DNA of 64,000 bases from Muscardinus avellanarius. Taxonomy: Eukaryota; Chordata; Mammalia; Rodentia; Gliridae. Positions 1-10,371 of the stretch are shown here, piece after piece. The DNA lies in NCBI GenBank assembly GCA_963383645.1, contig OY726566.1:94469779-94533778 (forward strand), in the 5' to 3' direction. The notes beneath the pieces were generated by a model. That model was not told where the DNA came from. It did not search any database and saw only the letters and a program-made list of their open reading frames with translations. A program made the position numbers and the translations under genes. The stretch's first letter is position 1. Every line of letters starts with the position of its first letter.

Positions 1-138
1 ACCCCTGAGCTAACATCCCAGCCCTTTTTATTTTGAAATAGGTTCTTGCTGAGTTCCTGAGGGTGGCCTTGAGTCTGGAATCCTGTTTAGTCACCCAAAT
101 ACTGGGGTTACAGGTGTATGCCTCCCCACTTGGTGGTG
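1..138 (-). mobile_element. B1-dID SINE, cut by window edge
   Basis: The antisense B1-dID pattern is visible: ID-part end, A-rich linker (as ttttattttgaaata), then B1-part ending near caggtgtatgcc. The ID-part start lies outside the window. It is diverged (gagttcctga for the usual aagttgctga), so probably an old copy. Confidence 0.75.
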
Positions 139-167
139 GGGAGGAAAATTTTTCTTTTGAAAAAGGA

Positions 168-245
168 ACTGGGTGGAGGGTGTAGCTTAGTGTTAGAGGG
201 CTTGCCTAGCATGTGCGAGGCCCTGGGTTCCATCTCCATTATCAC
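168..245 (+). mobile_element. ID-type SINE (tRNA-Ala-derived monomer)
   Basis: The free-standing ID signature is present: gtgtagcttagtgttagagg (box A region), gcttgcctagcatgtgcgag, then ccctgggttcca (box B region). It runs directly into a CA microsatellite that replaces its A-rich tail. The gcttgcctagcatg segment separates it from the dID half of the composite SINEs, which read gaatgcccctgggttc. Confidence 0.85.
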
Positions 246-250
246 ACACA

Positions 251-292
<42 letters not shown>
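243..292. repeat. (CA)n microsatellite
   Basis: About 50 bases of CA dinucleotide with one early gac interruption, followed by an A-rich stretch. It starts at the 3' end of the ID element and probably grew from its tail. Confidence 0.95.
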
Positions 293-294
<2 letters not shown>

Positions 295-394
295 AAAAAA
301 GAAAAAAAAAAAACCTGTAATCTATTTTTCATTTATTTGATGAGAAACTGAAGCCTATTTATACATGCCAGGTAAAACTTTATGTATTGGTAGG

Positions 395-535
395 TTTCTT
401 TGGTTGTCAGCCTGTCTTCTTTTTGATCATTAAGACTCCTAAGGGCAAGGATTATCTGTTGTTTTTTTCTGAGTATACACCAAATGCCTGACCCATGACA
501 GAAGCCCAGTAAATATTTGTTGAATGAAAGAATAA
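395..535 (+). mobile_element. L2 LINE 3' end remnant
   Basis: The phrase order matches the L2 3' end: gactcctaagggcaaggatt, then tgcctgacccatgacag, then cagtaaatatttgttgaatg. The copy is old and diverged; both ends are approximate. Confidence 0.6.
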
Positions 536-539
536 AATA

Positions 540-630
540 AGTGACTTGACCAAGGTCATACAGTTAACTAAGAGGCAAAGACAGTTCTAGAACACAGTCC
601 CTGAATCGCAGGCAGTTAACCTTTCCAGTG
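540..630 (-). mobile_element. MIR remnant
   Basis: It reads gtgacttgaccaaggtcata followed by cagttaactaagaggcaaag, the antisense MIR core. It is strongly diverged. Confidence 0.5.
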
Positions 631-638
631 TAGCAGGT

Positions 639-660
639 TTTTTTTTTTTTTTTTTTTTTT
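639..660. repeat. poly(T) tract
   Basis: An uninterrupted T run of about 21 bases, not followed by a recognisable antisense retroposon. It may be a simple homopolymer expansion. Confidence 0.85.
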
Positions 661-803
661 AGATAATAAAAACAGAATGTTACATTTTAATAGCTCACAA
701 ATCTAAGCTATACCAGATAGCCCAATTTGCCTAAGTACCAGTGGATCTTAACTAGCGTCTTAATCAGAAGCAACTGCAGAGCTTTTCGAAAATACATAGT
801 TCT

Positions 804-1027
804 AAGCCTGGGCATGATGGCTCCCGCTTGTAATCCCAGCACTTGGGAGACTGAGAAAGGAGGATCCACAGGTTTGAAGCCAACCTCCACCACTTAACGA
901 GACCCTCAGCAACTTAATTTGACCCTGTTTCCAAATAAAAGAAAATTGAGCTGGGGGTGTAACTCAAAGGTAGAATGCCCCTAGGTTCAATACCCAGCAC
1001 CCACCCCCTCAAAACGAAAAAAAAAGA
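804..1027 (+). mobile_element. B1-dID SINE, full length
   Basis: The B1 part starts at gcctgggcatgatggc, the linker is ccaaataaaagaaaatt, and the dID part is gagctgggggtgtaactcaa to cacccaccccct with an A-rich tail. It carries the longer form with an extra gaccctcagcaacttaa repeat in the middle. Confidence 0.85.
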
Positions 1028-2352
1028 ACAAAGAAAATACACATCCTTGAGACCTCTTCCCTGGAGATTCCAATTCAGTAGGTCTTGCTAGAGTGGAGTC
1101 CAGGTATTTGTGGTTTGTAAAAGCTCCCGGGTGCTGCTGATAAAACATCCTGGCTCAGAACCAATTCTGTGCACCTAAGTCTGCAATAATTTATAGAAGA
1201 CATATGGAGTATTTATTTTTCAGAAGCCTATTTGTTTAGGTTTAAATAAATTTTTCTTCAAAGTTATAATATTATATTCATAATAATTTAAATATAATAA
1301 TAAAACAACAGTAATATATCCCCAATAGCAGTAATAAGTTTTGTTAAGAGTCTCTTTGGAAGGCTACAATGCATCTGAAAGTTCCTCCAGCTTCACCCCC
1401 CTCTTCGTTTAAGCACTACGCTATCAGCCCTATAAGGTCAAACCGTCTGATGAGATTTCCAGTGCTGGCTTTTGTAAAGTGTTGGAAATGTGGCAAGAAT
1501 AAAATTTCTCATGGTATTTCCACTTATTGTTCCAGCCACCATTACTAAGTGAAATTTAGGCTTAGGAGGAGGGGTGAATCTAGAGAAAGTTTTCTTTTTA
1601 AGTATTTCTGTCCTTAGGATGTTTTGAGGATCAGTTACTTTAGATATTTCCCTTCCTAGGAAAAACCAAAGATGTTTTTCTCTGCTCTCCGCTTTGTAAT
1701 AAGGATGCACAAGTCATGACCAATGGGAGACGCATCCTCCACCCTCACCCTATTTCTCCCCTAAGACCAGGGCTATCACATGCTTCCTGGGAGGCCCTTT
1801 TAGAAGTCTGTGGGCTCTCAATGACGAGAAGCATTTGGTACATGGGCAGGGGATAATTTGCTTTTGCACAAGGATAAAAAGTTCATCTCTAGGGTCTTCC
1901 TTTACTCCACAGTTAGCAGATACTATCTCTGCACTGTGCAGAAGAATCTACCATATACGGACCACCAAAACATACATTCTTTGTACTATAGACTATAGAG
2001 CTCAAAGTTCTCTGTATGAGTGACCTGGCCCAGTAAGAATGCCAGAATCACTATTATGTTTGTACCAATGCGATTTCACTTACAAGAGCACGTGCTTCCG
2101 TAGGGTATGTGGAAAAAGAGTTCATTGGAGAAGAAACACTAAAAAGAAATTAGGTTAGGTCTCACAATTGTACAATCCACCCTCTGCACTCCATCTTCCT
2201 TCCCTCTGGTCTTTCCCCCCTTCCCATGAACCCTCAATTCGTATAAGCTCCCAAAAGCTTGTAGTTATATTTCCAAGAATTTTGAGAGCCAGTTGTAAAA
2301 TATAAACACTATTAATAGTTTTAAATAAACTTACAATTAAATATGTTATATT
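1028..2352. other. Unassigned single-copy-like sequence
   Basis: No repeat or gene was recognised. An AT-rich patch of TAATAA-type sequence lies at about 1255-1320. Open frames here are under 95 codons and lack supporting context. No tRNA or snRNA pattern was seen. Confidence 0.5.
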
Positions 2353-2560
2353 AGCTGGGCATGGTGGCGCATGCTTGTAATCCCAGCATTCGGGAAGCCG
2401 AGACAGGAGGGTCACGGTTCACGACCAGTGTCAGCTACTTAGTGAGGCTCTTTGCAACTCAGTGAGACCTTGTTTTGAAATAAAGAATAAAAAATAGGGC
2501 TGGGGGGTATAGCTCGGAGGTAGAATGCTCCTGGGTTCTACCCCTAGTACCCCCAAAATA
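2353..2560 (+). mobile_element. B1-dID SINE (gcattcggg variant)
   Basis: It begins agctgggcatggtggcgc and ends cctagtaccccc. It has the cattcggga, ctacttagtgaggctct and aataaagaataaaaaatagg signatures shared with copies at 37423 and 61285. Confidence 0.88.
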
Positions 2561-3014
2561 AGTTATATTAAAAGCCAAAGTAAAAAATTCAAAATGTATT
2601 TCTTCCTGATTATTTTACGGTTTTACTATACTCTGCATGAGATTGCTACAGTCTCTCAAGGTTAATTCCATCTATTGAGTGAGTATGATGTAAATAGTGT
2701 ATAATGCTCTGTGGCCTAGCTTTTCCTCCCGAGTCTTTGTTCAGTGATGTTATGTTGAGAGCTTGAAATTGGCCATGATGGAAGTTTTATACCAAAGAAA
2801 TCAGTACATGATACTACTCAGACTCCCCGTTCTTCCACCAAGAGCTTACTGTTGACCATTTCCAAGCACATCATTGACCCCACGGTGTGCGGGGGGAAGA
2901 TTAGTCTCCACACGGAAGAGCCAATCATAACACGCCTGTGATTTAGTTGTATGTATATTAATCATATTCATAATGTATGCATACGACTGCATATTTGTTT
3001 GCTCATTTATTATC

Positions 3015-3150
3015 TCCTGTGCTTCTAGAACACCAGCATCATGAAAACAGGGACTCTGTCTGGCTTTTCGGTGGTAAGACCTGAGCCTTAGAAAAGTATC
3101 ATGCTCTGTAGAGACTACTAACGCATAAGTTAAATGAGTAAAAGGAATTA
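3015..3150 (+). mobile_element. L2 LINE 3' end remnant
   Basis: The segment tctagaacaccagcatcatg followed by aaaacagggactctgtctgg resembles the L2 3' region. It is directly followed by a SINE insertion. Confidence 0.5.
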
Positions 3151-3153
3151 ATG

Positions 3154-3332
3154 TCACTGAGCGTGGCGGCACATACTTGTAATGCTAGTTCTTAGGAGTC
3201 TGAGACAGGAGGATCACAGGTTTGCAGCCAGACTCAGCAACTTAGTGATACCCTATTTCCAAACAAAAATAACACAGGGCTGAGGTTATAGCACAGAGGT
3301 AGAATGTTCCTGGGTTTAATCCCCAATCTCAT
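3154..3332 (+). mobile_element. B1-dID SINE
   Basis: It runs from actgagcgtggcggcaca through ggctgaggttatagcacaga to gggtttaatccccaa. The copy is moderately diverged, with aat/agt changes in the B1 box. Confidence 0.85.
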
Positions 3333-3449
3333 AAGGAAAAAAATTATGTCTACAATTCCCTCTTCATAAAAAAGCTGAAACCACTGTTTATGTTGTAGTT
3401 CCTTGATTCTTAACTGTAATTATCCAGTGCCTATATTTATTAAATGAAA

Positions 3450-3600
3450 ATAAAGTCATCTTCATCACTACCAACATTGCAGATAAAGAAGCTGAGTTAC
3501 AACTAGGTTTAGTGACACACCTAAGGTCACAGCGATTATGTGGCAGATCCAGTCTTTAAACCTGGATGCTCTTATCTCCACAGTCCATGGGCCCAGCTGC
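3450..3600 (-). mobile_element. MIR remnant
   Basis: The antisense MIR core is seen: agtgacacacctaaggtcac, tatgtggcagatccagtc, taaacctggatgctctta. Confidence 0.55.
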
Positions 3601-3657
3601 TATGCTCTATGTGACCCCAAGAGACACTCACCTTTATGTGTGACTCTGGAAATATGA

Positions 3658-3830
3658 TCTATTTGAGGACAGACTCTGGAGTCAGGTACACCTCAATTTG
3701 AATCTCAAAGTTACCAATGTCTAGCCTCTCTTCATTTATAAAATTGGACTCATGACCTCTTTCTTATATAGTTATCATAACTATTAGAAGTACTATCTCT
3801 AAACTGCCTTGCACATGATTGACACTGAAT
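3658..3830 (+). mobile_element. MIR remnant
   Basis: The sense MIR order is seen: gactctggagtcaggtacac, then atttataaaattggactcat, then ctgccttgcacatgattgac. It sits close to an antisense MIR at 3450. Confidence 0.6.
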
Positions 3831-4253
3831 TACAAAGCGTCAGTCATCAAGTGTGAGCTTCTCCAGAGGCTTTCACTAGACACAGGCCTCCCTTGAGCCC
3901 CCACGCCCTTCATTGTGAGCTCTTCATATCGCCTGTCCATGGCCAACATGTAGATGGAGTCAAGGGAGCCGACTGCTCTCACATTTGGGTTCTCCAGGAG
4001 CTAAGGCTAGAGCCAATAGATGGAAGTTGCAGAAAGCTCTATTTCAGACCAACATAAGCACTTTCTCAGTGGGCCTGTGTCTGCAGCATGATCCACCCTG
4101 CTCTGCAGAACACAATCTCCACTCTCTTTTTCTACCTGAAGATTTCCCTCTTGCTCTTATCAATGGACCTGAATTGCCTTTAATGTTTTAAATAATCTAT
4201 TGGCAGTATGACTAAGGAGTTTTAGTATTCTTAAGGCTGGACTCCCCCCCACC

Positions 4254-4300
<47 letters not shown>

Positions 4301-5416
4301 GAGAGAGAGAGAAGCAATGGGTTGCTAGTTGTCCTGAGCCCTTACATGTTAAGGAGGGTCAAGAAGACAAGCTCACTGACTCAACAACTTGCTGGCAGAC
4401 CTGCTCTATATCATGACTTTTCCCATCAAGGACCGCTATCCTAGAACAGCAAGGCAAATGGAATAATTCTCCTAGAGTCGCACCGCAGGCAATCAATCGG
4501 CACAGGTGGATTCGGTGCCACGCCCACCTCCAGCGCCTTCTGCTCCTCTGCAGCCTCTGCTGTGTCATCGCTCTGGAAAGTGACAGAAGCCAGAGCAGAA
4601 GTTTCCATAACCAATCATTATGACTTGCCATCGAGCCGCACTGCGGGGCAGCCTGGACAGGCGTGGTATCGCTCCCTGCCATATAAGGAAACAGAGAAGG
4701 GCCGTCTCTTACTGGACTGATTCAAGAGGTTGTTCGAGTCAGAATTACACAGATCAAGATTCTAGTCCTAGAGCAGTTAGGGGGGGAAAAACACCCAAGG
4801 CTGCAGAAAGACTTTGTGTTCCCTTTCCTGGTAGCAGAGAGATTCGAACAGCTAGTTTATGTTTTCCCCTGACTCAAGGGGAAAACAGAATTAGATACTA
4901 AAGGATTAAATTAGTTGGACAAGAACTTTAAGCCCTTCTGGTGTTCGGTTATATCAGATTTAGGGACCCAAAAGGGCCAATACAGGGCTGTTTCTGTGAG
5001 AATCGGGTGGGAATTTGAAGGCTATCCCTCTCCATTCAAGCCCCGAAGTCAGTCCCTGGCCTTGGCCAGTCACTCTCAGAAATATTATTTATTAATAATA
5101 CTCTCCACTTAAGTTCGACCTTCTTGCCCCAAGCTCAGAACATTCATGTGATTTGTGATTCACCCTTTGCCTTCATAATCGGTCACAGTGGGGACTTCAG
5201 AATGCAGGTCCAATAGCCGATTTCATGGGAGAATTGAAGCATGAGTAGCTGAAATTATTTACTCAAGGTCAGCCAGGAAATCTTGCTGTAGGGAGTGCCC
5301 GCCCTTCCAGATCACTCTAGGAAGCGTTGCTTCGTCTTCTCTCCTCGGGAGAAAGGAAAGACCAACCGTCTAGTCAGCTTCTCCTAACTTGCATCTTTGG
5401 CCAGACTGCATCCGGG
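3831..5416. other. Unassigned sequence with a GA microsatellite
   Basis: The part at 4440-4700 is richer in CpG than its surroundings. A 107-codon frame on the minus strand (4359-4682) has no recognised domain. A weak antisense MIR-like patch lies at about 5235-5290. Nothing else was identified. Confidence 0.45.
4256..4313. repeat. (GA)n microsatellite
   Basis: About 57 bases of GA repeat with a single GGG interruption, preceded by a short C-rich run. No SINE borders it. Confidence 0.95.
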
Positions 5417-5776
5417 ATATTAGTTTCCTAAAGCTGCCATCGTAGCACAACGCCACAAACAGAAATACATTTGCTCACAGCTCAGGAGGTTAAAAGTGCA
5501 AGAGGGAGGCATCAGCAGGGCGGCTCCTTGGAGGGCGATGGGGACGCTCCGTTCCAGCCGTCTCCTTGGTCTGTAGATGGCTGTGTTCATCTTCGTGGCA
5601 TTCTCCCTGTGTACAGATTTTCTCTTATAAAGACAACAGACCTGTTGGATTAGGGCCCACCCTAATGGCTCCCCTTTCTACCCAATCATCTCTATAATGC
5701 CACAAATAAGGTCGTATTTTGAGGCACTGTGAGCAACAAATGAATTTCAGGGGAAAATGCAATTCAGTCCATACTA
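5417..5776 (-). mobile_element. MLT1-like solo LTR (ERVL-MaLR)
   Basis: Plus-strand text begins attagtttcctaaagctgcc and ends caattcagtccatacta, the reverse of the MLT1 start and end. The middle has the reversed cttataagaca and tattagggtggg motifs. No internal coding region flanks it, so it looks like a solo LTR. Confidence 0.75.
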
Positions 5777-6368
5777 GCCTCCAGTTGAGGTCTGTAGTAG
5801 AAACCCAGGCGTCTGGCAGCTCTTCTGAAACTCCAGGTTCGGAAGCCCTGCTGCTGGTGGTATTCACTCTTCTCCCCGGGTCTAGGGAATGCTTTGCTAG
5901 AAATCACTTGGCCTTTTGAACTTGCCCTTGACATTTGCTCTCGGCTTTTTGCGACGTGAAATTCTGACCCAATAGAAAAGTCAAAAGAGGTCTCTGAAAT
6001 GACGCACGGAGGCGCAGCTCAGCATACCCGTGGGCCGTCCATGGAGGATTGGGAAACCACGGTGGCTGGTGGCTGGTATGTGGCCCTTGTGAGGGGAGGG
6101 CTGGTGGGAAGGCTTGGCTAAGGCAGCCTGCATCTGAGAGGTGAGCAGCTTTGGAGCAGCCGGAGGCAGCCACAGATGGGACTGTGTGGTAACCTGCGCT
6201 GGGCCAAGAGAGAGAGAGAACGGCCATTTTCAGTTTTCATCTCACAACCACTAATCTCCAAAGGCAAGGAAACATATTAGATGCCTCCACATACTTGTGC
6301 TCTGAATCAGCTGTCTCTTGTCTTTGTTTTCCTCTACTTCTTCTCTAAGCATCTTTACTTTTTTTTTC
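5777..6368. other. Unassigned single-copy-like sequence
   Basis: Mixed-composition sequence with scattered CpG (about 5945-6025). No repeat family and no gene were recognised. Confidence 0.4.
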
Positions 6369-6570
6369 TTGGTTCTGGGGATAGAACCCAGGAGCATTCT
6401 GTATTTGAACTACCACCCCCACCCCCATGACTCCTTCACCAGCTTTTTTAAATTTTTTTTTTTTTTTTAATTTTGAAGCAGGGTCTTGTTAAGTTGCTGA
6501 AGCTGGCTTCAAATCTGCGATCCTTCTGTTTTACTACGGGGATTTCAGGTGTGTGCCACTGTGCCTACCA
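6369..6570 (-). mobile_element. B1-dID SINE
   Basis: The antisense order is present: ggttctggggatagaaccca, T-rich linker, gaagcagggtcttgttaagt, ending gtgtgtgccactgtgcc. The ID part is diverged and has a C-rich expansion (accacccccacccccat). Confidence 0.8.
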
Positions 6571-7102
6571 GCATCCTTACATTTTTACGCACTTTTTTTT
6601 CTCAGTGGGCTCCTGGCTACCTGCATTGGCCTGGTTGGGTACCAGAGTTCATGCATCATGCCCGTTCTCCCTTTTATTCCCTTTAGCCATCCTTTCCCTC
6701 CCTTCCTTGAAGCTCTTCTTGGTACCCACCTTCCTACCTTCAGTCCTGCTCTGAGACTCTGTCTGAGGCCAGCGACTGTCTATAAGGGAGTCATTTATCA
6801 TCCAGACTGGGACGCTGTTGAGGGGAAAAGGAGGAGCTATCAACAACTTTCCTAAAATAATGGTTGGCACCTCGGGTTGGTCCAGGCAAACTGGGCCGCG
6901 TGGTCATCTAGGCAGGGTGCCATTTCTGCCTTCCTTCAGTCTGTTCCCATCACCCACTCGCTGCATCACCGCTCCTCTGACTTTCATATTTTGACCTTTT
7001 ATATTCTGACTTTTCCTTCTACTCCAAGAACTCTTATGTATTTAACTTCAATCTCCTCCACATCCCTCGCTTTCCTCCACTCTGCTCTGTAAGTGTTTAT
7101 CT
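6571..7102. other. Unassigned sequence between SINEs
   Basis: Pyrimidine-rich single-copy-like DNA (tccctcccttccttgaagct, tccttctactccaagaac). Overlapping open frames of up to 100 codons at 6473-6870 run through it, partly inside the upstream SINE, and are not supported as coding. Confidence 0.4.
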
Positions 7103-7284
7103 ATTTTGCTGAGGATGGAACCAAGGGGCATTATATCTCCAAGCTAAGACAGCTCTCCAACCCTTTATTTTGAAACAGAATTTTGCTAAATTGCTGAGGC
7201 TGACCTCAAACCTGCAATCTTCCTGTCTCAGCCTCCTGAGTACTGAGTACTGAGTACCTATAGGTGTGCACCACCATGCCCGGC
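7103..7284 (-). mobile_element. B1-dID SINE with a local triplication
   Basis: Antisense copy from attttgctgaggatggaacc to accaccatgcccggc. Inside the B1 part, the usual single gtactg is expanded to gagtactgagtactgagtac at about 7239-7258, a short tandem triplication. Confidence 0.85.
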
Positions 7285-7457
7285 TTTCTACCCTGTATCT
7301 GTTCTCGCCATTTCAACTCCTGTCTTTACCTCCATTTTCTTTTTTTTCTTTCTTTTTTTGAGCAGGCTTGGTTGTGGCTCAGGGAGGCCATGTTTGTTTG
7401 CCATGATACTTATTGGACATTTTCCTTGCATTTCCAAAAACAAAAAACATAATCAAG

Positions 7458-7470
7458 GCGCGCGCGCGTG

Positions 7471-7499
<29 letters not shown>
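7458..7499. repeat. (GC)n-(CA)n alternating tract
   Basis: A run of CG alternation followed by CA repeats gives about 42 bases of unbroken purine-pyrimidine alternation. This is the sequence class that adopts Z-DNA under supercoiling. Confidence 0.93.
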
Positions 7500-7501
<2 letters not shown>

Positions 7502-8462
7502 TGAAATAACCGCAAATGTTACAAGATACTTTTGGCCTCAGATGAGCCTGATTGGACTGATCAACACCTCATACTTTGGCGGAGGTTGGAGACAATCCCG
7601 ACACCATATAATGCTTATAACTCTCATGTAGAAGTAGTCTGTGTATATGTCTGGACTCTCAGAGGACACATTTCCTGTGCGTTTGCATCTGTACCCTAGA
7701 GTTGAAAGTTATGTGGACCCTTGGCCTGAAAACCAAAAATAAAGTGATAGCCAACATTAACTGCATTGAATCCCTTATGATTTCAGTAATGGGTGCTTTA
7801 TCCTCTAAAGCAACATGTACCCAAGGCCCAGAAGTGATTGCTATAGTTTTAACATAAGTACAGATACACTTTGAGGCAAAGAAAAAGATAGGAGTTGCTT
7901 TTAAAAAATATATATAGCTGTTCGTATAATTCAGTCACACACCACTTACAGTTTGTTCTGAAAAATCGCTTTGATTATCAAGGTGTGTGTATTAGACTTT
8001 GGGTTATTTGCTGGGACAGCCCTGAGTAAGCTCCTCCTTGGCTCTGAAGTGAAAGAGGAAGAGTGTATTCCTTCTGCAGGTTCCTGGAAGCCAGTCCACA
8101 AATGTCAGACACACTTGACAATAGCTTCACGGCAGCTGGAAGAAAACACTTCTGTCCTTTCTATTTACTTACTTACTTGGGGGTTTCAACCAAAGAATTT
8201 TCTTTCTCTGTTTTCCTTTTCCAAGTACCTGAAAAGTAATGAATGAAGCAAGAAAACCATGAAATAAGCTATTCTGTTTAAAGAGAGGAGAGAGTTCTGT
8301 TAACCTTCCCTCCTCCTTCCCTTCCTCTCCTTCCTCCTTTCTCTTCTCGTTCCTCTCCTTCTCTCTTTTTGTTTTTTCCCCCATTGAGATGAGTATCCAT
8401 GGCAATGTCCTGTGACTCAGCGTGCTGGCCCGCAGCTCTCTTCCTTACGCATCTCTTTTCAG
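7500..8462. other. Unassigned single-copy-like sequence
   Basis: No repeats were recognised. A CCTTCC-rich patch is at 8300-8370. A TGACTCAGC (AP-1/NF-E2-like) word lies at 8413-8421, just before the exon-like segment that follows. Confidence 0.4.
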
Positions 8463-8567
8463 AAAGATTGATGATGACCAAAGATACCTGGACACATTCT
8501 GCAGGGTGTTGCATAGCAACGGGATGGCGAATGGGAAAAGTCTACCCAGCACCCTGAGATTTATGGA
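8463..8567 (+). other. Exon-like segment (unproven)
   Basis: A pyrimidine-rich stretch ending tctcttttcag precedes position 8463, and a gtaagg donor-like word follows 8567. One frame (from 8464) is open for 34 codons, beginning KIDDDQRYLDTFC and continuing past a tgttgcatagcaac word. No protein family was recognised. It could equally be chance: one open frame of this length between good splice words is expected occasionally in 64 kb. No neighbouring exon was found that clearly joins it. Confidence 0.2.
8508..8520. promoter_or_regulatory. RFX X-box-like palindrome
   Basis: GTTGC-ATA-GCAAC is a perfect inverted repeat resembling an RFX X-box (two GTTGC half sites), with three bases between the 5-base arms. 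Function is inferred from the motif only. Confidence 0.25.
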
Positions 8568-9237
8568 GTAAGGCGCATCCGCTGGCCTGGAGCCGCTGAC
8601 CTGCCTGGGTTGAAGTAGATAGGAAATGAAGACTGGAGGAGGGAGGAGTGTTCCTAGTTTTTGAATTTTTTCAGACTTTCATGATTTTCCAAAGTTTTCC
8701 TCTTAGGTGTGCTGTCAAAATAGACCACTTGCTCTTCCCTGTGGAAGTAGCTTGTGGCTTGTTCCTTGTTTTTAGAGAGTGTTTTTAATGAGGTCCACGA
8801 TGTCGGCGCCTTGGCTCTTACGTTGGTGGGGGCCTCAGGGTCCAGGTGGTGGCCCCAGGTCCTGTCTCCTGGCCACAGCGATGACCTGTGTGACTCTGGA
8901 TGGCCTCCCTGTGTCTTGGGCTTTCTAATGATAAACTTCGCAGCCTGACCCTTCCCTATAGCACCCACATAGGGAGCAATTAGATCTTTGATAGGAAGGG
9001 GCTTTAGGCAGTAGAATGTCCTAAAGCACAGGCATGGATTTTTGTTCTTTTTTTTTTTTTCTTCTTCTTTGAAATATGAACATTTTTTGCTAGTTGGCTC
9101 TTTAGGGGAGATGTAAGTCATATATTCCTAAAGAATAGTCTAGATTCAAATTTGAGGTTTCCAACAATTTTCCCATGAGTGACAACTTCAGCTGACTCTG
9201 AATTCTAGGGCTGCCACACCCTGGTTACAGCCATTCC
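8568..9237. other. Unassigned sequence with a 155-codon minus-strand frame
   Basis: The open frame at 8654-9121 (minus) is the longest outside repeats, but it has a lysine-rich low-complexity start, no domain that I recognise and no codon-bias evidence. In this much random DNA about one or two such frames are expected, so it is not called as a gene. Confidence 0.4.
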
Positions 9238-9303
9238 TTCTTTTTCTTTTCTTTTCTTTTCTTTTCTTTTCTTTTCTTTTCTTTTCTTTTCTTTTCTTTC
9301 TTT
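9238..9303. repeat. (CTTTT)n microsatellite at a SINE tail
   Basis: About twelve near-perfect CTTTT units. It occupies the tail position of the antisense SINE that follows, so it derives from an A-rich tail with G substitutions (AAAAG on the SINE strand). Confidence 0.93.
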
Positions 9304-9470
9304 TGTTACTGGGGATGGACCTCAGGGAATTCTACCTCTGAGCTACATTCCCCAGCCCTATTTTATCTTATTTGGAAACAGGGTCTCACTAAGTTGCTGA
9401 GGCTGGCCTAGAACTTGCTACCCTCCTGTCTCAGGCTCCTAAGTACTGTGATTACAGACACGTGTCTCCA
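9304..9470 (-). mobile_element. B1-dID SINE
   Basis: Antisense copy: gttactggggatggacctca to cctaagtactgtgattacag. Its B1 end (acacgtgtctccag) is diverged. Confidence 0.87.
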
Positions 9471-9484
9471 GAATTGGATTTTTC

Positions 9485-9680
9485 TTTCTTTCTTTTTTTT
9501 TTTTTTTGTGGTACTGGGGTTCCTGGAAGCCCTTTTACCTCCGGGCTACACTCCCAGACCTATTTTTATATTTTTGAAACAGGGTCTCTTACTCCTGCGC
9601 GGCTGGCTTCGATCCTGCGCGATCCTCCTGTCTCCGCCTCCCAAGCGCAGGGATTACAATCGTGCGCCACCACGCCCGGC
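9485..9680 (-). mobile_element. B1-dID SINE, young 'gggcttcc' subfamily
   Basis: Antisense copy with ggtactggggttcctggaag, cgggctacactcccagacct and gcgcgatcctcctgtctccg. It is flanked by the target duplication tggatttttctttc / tggatttttctttt (about 9475 and 9681). High CpG retention suggests a recent insertion. Confidence 0.92.
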
Positions 9681-9726
9681 GTGGATTTTTCTTTTTTTTT
9701 AATGTAATGTTTAAAAGATGTAATTT

Positions 9727-9928
9727 GCTGGGTGTAGTGGTGCACACTTGTAATCCCAGTGCTTGGGAGGCTGAGATGGGAGGATCCGGGTTTGTGGCCA
9801 GTCTCAGCTACTTAGTAAGGTCCTCTGAAAATCAGTAAGACATTGATTCAAAATAAAGAATAAAAAATAGGGCTGGGGTGTAACTCGGGAGTAGAATGTC
9901 CCTGGGCTCAATCCCTAGTACCACACAA
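9727..9928 (+). mobile_element. B1-dID SINE with target duplication
   Basis: From gctgggtgtagtggtgcaca to ccctagtaccacac. The flanks repeat aaaagatgtaatt on both sides (9713-9726 and about 9929-9942). Confidence 0.92.
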
Positions 9929-9995
9929 AAAAGATGTAATTCATGTTTATTATTTAAAATTGGAAATCATATAGAAGGTAAATGGGTAAATGTTA

Positions 9996-9997
<2 letters not shown>

Positions 9998-10045
<48 letters not shown>
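9998..10045. repeat. (TG)n microsatellite
   Basis: About 24 TG units at the tail end of the antisense SINE that follows. Confidence 0.95.
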
Positions 10046-10047
<2 letters not shown>

Positions 10048-10206
10048 TTTACTGAAGATTGAACTACATTCTACCACTGAACCTTTTTATTTTTTTATTC
10101 TAAAACAGGATCTCACTAAGTTGCTACACATTAGCCTCAAATTTGCGATCCTCCTGTCTCCGCCTCCCAAATACTGGTATTATAGGCGTAATCCACTATG
10201 CCTGGA
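10046..10206 (-). mobile_element. B1-dID SINE
   Basis: Antisense copy: actgaagattgaactacatt, ctaaaacaggatctcactaa, ccgcctcccaaatactggta. The dID half is shortened. The TG repeat stands where its tail should be. Confidence 0.83.
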
Positions 10207-10371
10207 TTTACTGGTTTTACCATAACATCTTAGTTATTTCCTCCACATACTTTAAAATTTGTTGACACGCTATTCACATGTGGTAATTCAGTACATGTAG
10301 CACAGTGTATAATATTAGGCTTTCTGGGGCAACATAGTTCTTTCTATTCTTATCATTAAAAGAAGACAACA

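Noticed and set aside
168..245. tRNA gene
   Set aside because: It has tRNA-Ala-like box A and B words but matches the ID SINE, lacks a complete cloverleaf and has a CA tail.
4359..4682. 107-codon minus frame in a CpG-containing patch as a small gene
   Set aside because: No recognisable domain, no splice or promoter context; arginine-rich text is expected from the local base composition.
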